64,000 nt of DNA, from contig CT971583.1 in assembly GCA_000063505.1 (NCBI GenBank), forward strand, positions 1,581,918-1,645,917, given 5' to 3'. Each line of letters opens with the position of its first letter. Within the stretch, counting starts at the first letter, position 1. This document shows positions 58,629-64,000 of this stretch, piece after piece. This DNA is from Synechococcus sp. WH 7803. GTDB lineage: Bacteria; Cyanobacteriota; Cyanobacteriia; PCC-6307; Cyanobiaceae. The notes below the pieces were generated by a model. That model did no database searches, was not told the origin of the DNA, and saw only the letters and a program-made list of their open reading frames with translations. The position numbers and the translations under genes are program-made.

Positions 58629-59156
58629 TCAGCCCTCCTGAGGCAACGGCCGACACTGGCTGCTGCGCAACGCCTCTCCCTCCGCTGGGGAAGGCGCCGT
58701 ATAGCGGCCGATTCGGCTGATCCCCAGGGGCAGGCTCACCACCAGACAGGGGCTGGCGGATACCCGGGGATGGTGCAGCACCGTGGTGCCGCCATCGAGC
58801 AACAACCCGTTGGCTGACACCCGCAGGACCGAAGGCAGATTGGTGTGCACCTTGATTCCGGCTTGGCCGTCGCCCTCCTGGAGCGACAGCGCCGCACCCC
58901 TGCAAGGAGGCAAGGCGTCACTTTCAGCCGCCAGCCAGGCCTCAGGACCAAGGGCCACTGCACAGGCCTGCTGATGCCGGCGGGCAGAAAGCCGGGCGCG
59001 TTCAAGCCCCAGGCGCAGGCGACGGGCCGCCGCCTCGATCTGCAACCGATCCCGGTCGGCACCGGCATGCACCAGGCCGATGCTGCAGGTGATGCCCACG
59101 ATGGCGACCACCACCATCACCTCCACCAGGGTGAATCCATTGCGAACACGCGTCAT
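58629..59156 (-). CDS. GspH/FimT-like minor pilin
   Basis: The 175-residue protein starts MTRVRNG-FTLVEVMVVVAIVGI, a type IV prepilin leader and helix. The globular part includes LQIEAAARRLRLGLERARLSA, the pattern of the GspH/FimT family. FimT in competent bacteria binds incoming DNA, so a DNA role is possible. The ATG at 59156 overlaps the stop of the PilV-like gene (ATGA). Confidence 0.85.
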   Translation of the reverse strand: MTRVRNGFTLVEVMVVVAIVGITCSIGLVHAGADRDRLQIEAAARRLRLGLERARLSARRHQQACAVALGPEAWLAAESDALPPCRGAALSLQEGDGQAGIKVHTNLPSVLRVSANGLLLDGGTTVLHHPRVSASPCLVVSLPLGISRIGRYTAPSPAEGEALRSSQCRPLPQEG

Positions 59157-59557
59157 GGCTGGCACAGGCCGTAGGCCGCTGGGGTGATCAGCTGACGCCG
59201 CTGCGGGCCAGCAGGGCCCTGGGGTGGGTGCGCCTCAAGCTCCTGCCAGAGACCAACGCCATCGGGATCGACTGTCCACTGCCGGCGGATCCCCTCGGGC
59301 AGCGGCAGCGCTGCATCCATGGCTGCGCTGAGGCTGCTCACAGCAAAGTGGCAGGAGCCATGGGTGAGCATGTGGGGCCCGGCTTCGGCGATCAGCCAGC
59401 GATGGCTCGCCAGACGGAGCTGTTCCAACTGATCCCCCTGCTGCTCGAGCCGAGTGGACGCCGCCACTTCGCTTGCAGCCTGACTCCACACCCCCAGTGC
59501 TGCGGCACTGCTTCCTGCCAGCAGCAGGCTGGAGATCAACACTTCGATCAGGTTCAT
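59153..59557 (-). CDS. PilV-like minor pilin
   Basis: The 134-residue protein begins MNLIEVLISSLLLAGSSAAAL: a pilin helix with Glu at position 5 of the expected mature form, but almost no leader before it and no FTL. It thus resembles PilV/GspI proteins with a short or altered leader. The globular domain has a cysteine pair (GSCHFAVS and GLCQP). The ATG at 59557 overlaps the upstream PilX-like stop (TGATG). Confidence 0.78.
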   Translation of the reverse strand: MNLIEVLISSLLLAGSSAAALGVWSQAASEVAASTRLEQQGDQLEQLRLASHRWLIAEAGPHMLTHGSCHFAVSSLSAAMDAALPLPEGIRRQWTVDPDGVGLWQELEAHPPQGPAGPQRRQLITPAAYGLCQP

Positions 59558-60054
59558 CAGGCCTCCTCCTGAGCGGGTCGGCCGAGTAGCTGGGGCTCCC
59601 CGAGCGCTGTGATGCCAACGCCATCCAGCAGATGCACCAGCACCTGCGCCTGGCGGCCATCGCCTGTGGCCAGCAGCAGAGTTCCGCGGCTGGCAGCGGG
59701 CTTCCAGTTGATCAGGCGCCAGGGCTCTCCAGCCACAACGCCACTCGTGAGCAGCTGGGGGTCGGCCTGCGGGCAGGCGGAGGGCCTCACCTCCCAGGCC
59801 GCAGACGGCAAGGGCAGCAAACAGGCCTGGGGGCCCTGGGCCGCCGCCGCAAACGCCTGGGCCGCCGAGCGCAACTGATCCGCGCCGGCGGCGCGCTGTT
59901 GATGGGCCGCCGCCCGCAAGCGCCCCTGAAGGCTGAGGGTGTGAATGGAGGCACTGCCCAACAGGAGCAGGGATGACACCCCAAGAGCCAGGGGCATCAC
60001 GAAGCCCTGGGCCTGCGGCCTGAACGGATGCCGACGCGGTTTGCAACAAAACAT
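59557..60054 (-). CDS. PilX-like minor pilin / pilus assembly protein
   Basis: The 165-residue protein has a basic leader (KPRRHPFRPQAQG), then FVMPLALGVSSLLLLGSASIHTLSLQ, a hydrophobic helix lacking Glu5. That arrangement (QGFVxPL, leader after a Q-G pair) is typical of PilX/GspK-like proteins. A globular domain of about 120 residues with a cysteine pair follows. It is the first gene of the four-gene minor pilin operon and diverges from the response regulator gene with 76 bp between starts. Confidence 0.78.
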   Translation of the reverse strand: MFCCKPRRHPFRPQAQGFVMPLALGVSSLLLLGSASIHTLSLQGRLRAAAHQQRAAGADQLRSAAQAFAAAAQGPQACLLPLPSAAWEVRPSACPQADPQLLTSGVVAGEPWRLINWKPAASRGTLLLATGDGRQAQVLVHLLDGVGITALGEPQLLGRPAQEEA

Positions 60055-60130
60055 GGGAACAGGAGCAGCACAACTGGCTGAAGCATTCCCCGCCCGCCAG
60101 CCATAAGGTGACGGCAACGACCTGTTCGCG
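60055..60130. promoter_or_regulatory. Divergent intergenic region between minor pilin operon and response regulator
   Basis: This 76-bp gap must contain both promoters. I see no clear -10/-35 pair or repeat. It is the natural place for the response regulator to control both units, an inference. Confidence 0.4.
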
Positions 60131-60838
60131 ATGGCCGAGGAGCCCAGCGGCCAACTGCTGATCGTCGACGACGACCCGAAGCTGTTGCAGTTTCTGCTCG
60201 AAGAACTCAGCCAAGACGGCATCGTTTGCCAGGGGGCCAACTGCGGAGCCGAGGCTTTGCTGCTGCTGCGCCAACAGCGTTTTGATCTAGTGGTGCTCGA
60301 TTGGAACCTGCCGGATTTCAACGGCATCGAGATCTGCAGGCGCCTGCGCAGCAGCGGCGATACCACACCGGTGCTGATGCTCACGGCCCACCACGATCTG
60401 GAGGATCGGGTGCAAGCCCTGGATCTGGGAGCCGATGACTACATCACCAAGCCGTTCGAGCTGCCGGAACTGCACGCGCGGGTTCGCGCCCAGCTGCGGC
60501 GCAGCCGCTACGCCAACCCAGATGCTTTCGCCGAACCATTGACCCTCGGCGATCTGCAGCTGGACCTGATGAGCCGCAAAGTGCAGCAGGGCGAACGGGA
60601 GTTGGCCCTCTCCCAGCGGGAGTTTGATCTGCTCGCCTTTCTGGTGAAACACCACGGCGAAGTGCAGGCCCGCCAACACATCCTCGACAGCGTGTGGGGA
60701 GCGCCGTTCGTCGGCGACCCCAACACCCTGGATGTGTACATGGGCTATCTGCGCCGCAAGCTGGAAGGGCCCGACCGTCCCCGGCTGCTGCACACCGTGC
60801 GAGGGGTGGGCTTTATGGCGCGGCTGCCGCAACCTTGA
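60131..60838 (+). CDS. OmpR/PhoB-family response regulator
   Basis: The 235-residue protein has a receiver domain with acidic pocket IVDDDPK, phosphoacceptor Asp57 in VVLDWNLPD, Thr85 and Lys107 (ITKPF). The C-terminal winged helix (LSQREFDLLAFLVKHHG, VDPNTLDVYMGYLRRKLE-like residues, LLHTVRGVGFM) binds DNA. It is convergent with kinase 3 (26-bp overlap) and divergent from the minor pilins, and is the only regulator near the three kinases. Confidence 0.94.
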   Translation: MAEEPSGQLLIVDDDPKLLQFLLEELSQDGIVCQGANCGAEALLLLRQQRFDLVVLDWNLPDFNGIEICRRLRSSGDTTPVLMLTAHHDLEDRVQALDLGADDYITKPFELPELHARVRAQLRRSRYANPDAFAEPLTLGDLQLDLMSRKVQQGERELALSQREFDLLAFLVKHHGEVQARQHILDSVWGAPFVGDPNTLDVYMGYLRRKLEGPDRPRLLHTVRGVGFMARLPQP

Positions 60839-62099
60839 AGCGCAGCTGCAGATCGGCCCCACCGCCGGGTGCCTCAGCAATCACCACCTCACCGTTCATC
60901 GCCCGCGTGAGTTCATCCACCAGCGCCAGGCCGATACCAGGCCCCCGTTGCCCCGCCGCTGTGGATCCGCGCTGAAAGCGCTGAAACACCAGCGCCCGCT
61001 CGGCTTCGGGAATGCCCGGGCCGGAATCCTGCACATGCAACACCAGCTGATCGCCGATCACCTCAGCCAGCAAACGCACAGAGCCGGTGCTGAAGCTGAG
61101 GGCATTGCTGATCAACAACTGCAGGCTTTGCTGCAAACGGGTGGCATCAGCAGAAAACAGCGGCAGCCGTTGCGCGGAGGGAAGCGGCAACTGCAGGCGC
61201 TCCCCCGCCTGGGCACAGGCCTGCTCATAGGCCAGAAGCAGCTGTTCATCGGCATCGAGAAGGGCCGGCTGCAGTTGCAGCCGGCCGGCATCGCAGCGGG
61301 CCAGTTCACGCAGGGAGGTGAGCAACTGGCCCATCCGCCTGGCCTCCCCCGTGATCGAGTTCACCGAGTCCCGGGCCGGATCAGAGAGCACCTGGCGCTG
61401 CAACCGTTGGCTGTGGCCGGAGATCACCGTGATCGGCGTGCGCAGCTCATGGGCCACCCCATCCACAAACGAGCGCTCCCGTTGCCAAGCCGCTGCCAGG
61501 CGTTGCTGGAGATTGTTGAAGGCCTCGGCGATCGCACGCAGTTCCTGGGGCTGACGGCTGGGATCGAGCAGGTGCTCACCAAGGGTGTCGGCCTCGAGAG
61601 CCTGGAGCTCCTGATCGAGATCATTGAGGGGCAGCACCAACCCGCGCTTCAACACGGGCCGCAGGAGCAGGGAAGTGAACAGGATCGATGCGCCGGCGGC
61701 GGCCACCAGCAACATTTGCGAGAACTGCTGCTGCTGCAGGGAGGCCGTCACGTCTTGGCGCAGCTCAAGCAGACGGCGCTCATTGTTCGGCAATTGCAAG
61801 CTGGAGCGGCTAAGCAACCACTGCTGGCCGGATGGCCCTGGTTGGAGCGTGGGCGACTGCAGCTCACCATCAGCGAGCACCCGCGCTTCCAAGCCCAGGG
61901 AACCGAGGGGTCCAGCGTCCAAGGCACCGGTGGAGGCCTGCTGCAGCAGGGATGCCGCCAACTTCAGGTGTTGCTGTTTGCGTTGGAGATCTCCTAAGGC
62001 CGCATTCACCAGCAGCAGCAGCACATAGCCGGCAATCACCGAAAGCAGAGCAGTGGACTGAAGCCAACCGCGCAGTGATGGCAGAACGGTGCGCCGCAA
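60813..62099 (-). CDS. Sensor histidine kinase 3 of the pilus-linked region
   Basis: The 428-residue kinase has two spans (about residues 13-33 and 129-147) and a short sensor loop of about 95 residues. His217 lies in GVAHELRTPITVI; the ATPase has a weak N-box (LLISNALSFST), DSGPGIPEA, FQRFQRG and a G2 box with proline (RGPGIGLALV). It is convergent with the response regulator and divergent from pilA, so it is the likeliest cognate kinase. The start is TTG at 62099. Confidence 0.9.
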   Translation of the reverse strand: MRRTVLPSLRGWLQSTALLSVIAGYVLLLLVNAALGDLQRKQQHLKLAASLLQQASTGALDAGPLGSLGLEARVLADGELQSPTLQPGPSGQQWLLSRSSLQLPNNERRLLELRQDVTASLQQQQFSQMLLVAAAGASILFTSLLLRPVLKRGLVLPLNDLDQELQALEADTLGEHLLDPSRQPQELRAIAEAFNNLQQRLAAAWQRERSFVDGVAHELRTPITVISGHSQRLQRQVLSDPARDSVNSITGEARRMGQLLTSLRELARCDAGRLQLQPALLDADEQLLLAYEQACAQAGERLQLPLPSAQRLPLFSADATRLQQSLQLLISNALSFSTGSVRLLAEVIGDQLVLHVQDSGPGIPEAERALVFQRFQRGSTAAGQRGPGIGLALVDELTRAMNGEVVIAEAPGGGADLQLRFKVAAAAP

Positions 62100-62113
62100 A
62101 AGCTGAGAGCAAC

Positions 62114-62131
62114 CCTAAGAACCTTCTTAGG
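62114..62131. promoter_or_regulatory. Perfect inverted repeat between kinase 3 and pilA
   Basis: CCTAAGAA-CC-TTCTTAGG is an 8-bp perfect inverted repeat with a 2-nt centre, located 15 bp upstream of kinase 3 and about 100 bp upstream of pilA. The short centre argues against a terminator and for a protein-binding site. Confidence 0.5.
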
Positions 62132-62161
62132 AAGCTTTAGCCGTTCCTTCCTGTACGAACC

Positions 62162-62236
62162 ATGAGAAAAGGAGATGGTGAATCCGTGAGCACCACAGGT
62201 GCCAAGACCTTCACCCAATCCACGGACCAGCCATGA
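62162..62236 (+). CDS. Short open frame upstream of pilA (possible leader peptide)
   Basis: An ATG at 62162 opens 24 codons (MRKGDGESVSTTGAKTFTQS, then TDQP) ending in TGA at 62234-62236, which overlaps the pilA start as ATGA. A strong AAAAGGAG lies within it, upstream of an in-frame GTG (62186) that would give 16 codons. This may be a leader that couples translation to pilA, or it may be chance. Confidence 0.35.
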   Translation: MRKGDGESVSTTGAKTFTQSTDQP

Positions 62237-62697
62237 CCACTCTCAACAGCCGGCTCCAGCTGGCCATGCTCAACCGCAAAAAATCACGCAATCTGCTCGA
62301 GAAGGGCTTCACCCTGGTGGAGCTGATGATCGTGATTGTGATTGCTGGAATTCTGTCTGCAGTCGCACTTCCCAACTTCCTCAGCCAATCCAACAAAGCG
62401 CGTGCAACCGAAGGAAAAATGCAGGTTGCAACCATTCTGAAACAAGCAGTCTCCCTGTATGTTGAAACTGGCGCAATCACTGCAGATAATTGCACAGAAA
62501 TCGATGATACACTAATCGCAGATTTGAATACCGGCGCACTAGCAGGCAAATACTCACTTTCATCCGACTGCGTGCCTGGCCAAGCGACAATGACAGTCAC
62601 AGCAGAGGGAGAAAACGACAACTTTCCAGATGGAACAGGAGCCATCACGTATGACACAGGTGTCACAGCTTTCACCGGATGGGTCAAAAACGAATGA
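62233..62697 (+). CDS. pilA: Type IV major pilin-like protein (PilA)
   Basis: The 154-residue prepilin has a 25-residue leader ending EKG, then FTLVELMIVIVIAGILSAVAL with Glu5, the sorting and polymerisation helix. The globular domain (SNKARATEGKMQVATILKQA, an alpha-C pattern typical of cyanobacterial PilA) has a cysteine pair (DNCTE and SDCVP) forming the D-loop. The 5' third is GC-rich like the genome; the variable C-terminal part is AT-richer. A strong terminator follows. ATG 62266 is another start. Confidence 0.9.
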   Translation: MTTLNSRLQLAMLNRKKSRNLLEKGFTLVELMIVIVIAGILSAVALPNFLSQSNKARATEGKMQVATILKQAVSLYVETGAITADNCTEIDDTLIADLNTGALAGKYSLSSDCVPGQATMTVTAEGENDNFPDGTGAITYDTGVTAFTGWVKNE

Positions 62698-62710
62698 TAT
62701 AGGTTAAGCA

Positions 62711-62738
62711 AAGGCCCCCTCGAATGGGGGCCTTTTTT
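62711..62738 (+). terminator. Intrinsic terminator of pilA
   Basis: A 7-bp GGCCCCC/GGGGGCC stem, extended by AA/TT, has a 6-nt loop (TCGAAT) and six T residues. It closes the pilA unit, so the downstream pilin genes need their own promoter. Confidence 0.93.
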
Positions 62739-62860
62739 GTGCCTCAGCAAACACGACTACAAGCCTCGACTGAACCTCACAACAAAAACACAAATACGCA
62801 GATAATCACTATATGAGCGTTTTAAAGAATCTGAGGTCAAAATAACTCTACAGCACTCAC

Positions 62861-63065
62861 GAGTGCAAATTGTCACTGGCGGAGCCACTCATCGCAGTTT
62901 CTGTCATCGGCATCCTCGAAGCAATCTCGCGCCCGAACCATATCAATAAAGTGCCGCAATCAAGACATTCACCCCAGACGTTTCTACAAATAATCACACC
63001 AAACACTCAGATCAACAAACCAAACATGAGCAAGAATGAACATAGCTCAGTGATTGTTGCACGAC
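62861..63065 (+). pseudogene. Decayed type IV pilin gene remnant
   Basis: A frame beginning near 62861 reads CKLSLAEPLIAVSVIGILEA then ISRPNHINKVPQSR, clearly a pilin N-terminal helix in which FTLVEL has become LSLAEP, so Glu5 is displaced and the leader is lost. The rest (after about 62970) is not pilin-like. No proper start or leader is visible; the TTG at 62870 is not preceded by a cleavable leader. It lies between pilA and the second pilin and is probably a degraded duplicate. Confidence 0.65.
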
Positions 63066-63569
63066 ATGCCAAAGAAAGACACGACGGGATTCACACTCAC
63101 CGAAATGCTCGCAGCGGTCAGCATTTTAGGCATCTTGACATCAATCAGCCTCCCAATATTTAGCAACCAAGTAGCCAAAACCAGGCAAGGCGAAGCAGAG
63201 GCCCTTCTCGTACAACTTCAAATCAGCACGATGGCTTATATCGATGAATTCATGGTCCCACCCACGCATTGGGGAGACCTGAGCCGGATCTCGACAATCT
63301 TGACTGAAAGTGGCCCGATTGAAGCGAGCACCGCAAATGCTAAAGGCGGAGATGCACTTTCAACAGAAATAACCATCCCAAGCGGTAAGTACACAATCAA
63401 AGCAACACCAGGCAACAATTTTCTATTTGAAGCCGTCTCCCAGCTGGAATCTCACAAAGGCGAAAATCGCTTCAACGTGATTGCCTGCATCAACACAAAA
63501 AATGGTGCATCAGATCTGACCAAAGGAAATGACACAACCGCAAATCAAAGCTCATTGACTTGCGGCTAA
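63066..63569 (+). CDS. Type IV pilin-like protein, second copy
   Basis: The 167-residue prepilin has a short leader (MPKKDTTG) followed by FTLTEMLAAVSILGILTSISL with Glu5, and a globular domain with a terminal cysteine pair (IACINTK and LTCG). ATG 63066 is better than 63054 because it gives a compact basic leader. GC content is about 45-48%, well below the genome. It lies 14 bp upstream of the PilX-like partial gene, so they form a unit. Confidence 0.85.
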   Translation: MPKKDTTGFTLTEMLAAVSILGILTSISLPIFSNQVAKTRQGEAEALLVQLQISTMAYIDEFMVPPTHWGDLSRISTILTESGPIEASTANAKGGDALSTEITIPSGKYTIKATPGNNFLFEAVSQLESHKGENRFNVIACINTKNGASDLTKGNDTTANQSSLTCG

Positions 63570-63583
63570 AAAAATTCAATACA

Positions 63584-64000
63584 ATGAAACCATTCATCCT
63601 AAAAGCAGCACGCAAATCAGCACCGAAACAAGAGCAAGGCGTGGCTCTTGTACTCACATTGATGATGGGAGCGTTACTGGTAGGCGGCACAAGCGCGCTA
63701 GTGCTTCGGCAGATCATGGCCAGGAAACTGGGCGCATCGGAAAGTTACCAACAACTTGCTGAGAATGCTGCGATGACCGGTTTAAATCGCATCATGGGAG
63801 AGCTCAACAACCCCAACGGCAATCAATATCTGGGATATCTCTACGCAGTGCAACACAACAACGGAATCGATCCTTTGGACCCGGACGATGACCAATGGGG
63901 ATGGATGAACCCCGGCAGCGAAGCCTTCCCAATTGCAGGCATCTGCACTGAAACTCTGGACGCTGAAGCTCAGCCAAAGAGGATCACCATTGACCCAGAC
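63584..64000 (+). CDS. PilX-like pilus assembly protein, 3' truncated by window edge
   Basis: The ATG at 63584 opens a frame that stays open to the last base (139 codons). It begins MKPFILKAARKSAPKQEQGV, then ALVLTLMMGALLVGGTSALV and RQIMARKLGASESYQQLAEN. The basic leader, QGVALVLTLMM hydrophobic helix lacking Glu5 and following amphipathic helix match PilX-type proteins. It is AT-rich like the preceding pilin. The remainder is outside the window. Confidence 0.78.
   Translation, partial: MKPFILKAARKSAPKQEQGVALVLTLMMGALLVGGTSALVLRQIMARKLGASESYQQLAENAAMTGLNRIMGELNNPNGNQYLGYLYAVQHNNGIDPLDPDDDQWGWMNPGSEAFPIAGICTETLDAEAQPKRITIDPD

Noticed and set aside
62870-63163. 97-codon open frame treated as an intact gene
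   Set aside because: It starts with TTG, lacks a pilin leader, loses pilin character after about 35 codons and overlaps the start of the next pilin gene. It is better read as a remnant.

Overview
The window comes from a marine picocyanobacterium of the Synechococcus/Cyanobium group. Supporting this are a chlorophyll synthase (ChlG), a PetP-like cytochrome b6f subunit, an ARC6/Ftn2 cell-division protein, paired ClpR and ClpP subunits, an SLH-domain porin, a group 2 sigma factor and an iron superoxide dismutase, all in a high-GC, tightly packed genome. The identification rests on protein families and gene order read by eye; no database search was run.

Layout. 1-8.5 kb: the 3' part of a SulP anion transporter, ftn2/arc6, pdhA, a deacetylase-like gene, a group 2 sigma factor and the NAD(P)HX repair gene nnr. 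8.5-16.3 kb: mnmA, lnt, a phasin-like gene, an FKBP isomerase, sodB, then an opposing run of a TrmH/SpoU methyltransferase, lpdA and trpC that shares a terminator with sodB. Upstream of that run is a small gene broken by an in-frame amber codon. 16.3-24.2 kb: two leucine tRNAs flanking murA, then argD-folC, a pentapeptide-repeat protein, a cluster of FAD oxidase, amidohydrolase and DUF4359 genes, and tRNA-His. 24.2-31.5 kb: a DUF1611/enolase-superfamily pair that looks like a D-glutamate system, miaB, and the ddl-ftsQ-ftsZ division cluster. 31.5-39.7 kb: SRP RNA, panB, hemW, a PIN-TRAM protein, clpR-clpP, ilvC, cobD, a sugar transferase and tRNA-Ser. 39.7-49.5 kb: comEC, glyQ, menG, hisF, petP, chlG, a class A penicillin-binding protein and rsmB. 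49.5-54.7 kb: a porin, an alkyltransferase-like protein, trmH, a glutaredoxin-MauE fusion and a lone ABC permease.

The most distinctive part is 54.7-64 kb. It holds three sensor histidine kinases and one OmpR-type response regulator interleaved with two sets of type IV pilin-like genes: a four-gene minor pilin operon on the minus strand that reads into one of the kinases, and a plus-strand set (pilA-like, a decayed pilin, a second pilin, a PilX-like gene cut by the window edge). Upstream of pilA lie a perfect inverted repeat and a 24-codon open frame whose stop overlaps the pilA start. GC content falls sharply from pilA onward. I read this as a dedicated pilus locus with its own sensory control; a role in DNA uptake, together with ComEC in the same window, is an inference.

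The genome is compact. Most convergent gene pairs overlap at their 3' ends (up to 125 bp for panB/hemW), and many co-directional pairs share ATGA, GTGA, TTGA or TGATG junctions. No stretch over 300 bases lacks an annotation. I saw no CRISPR array, insertion sequence, integrase or replication origin.
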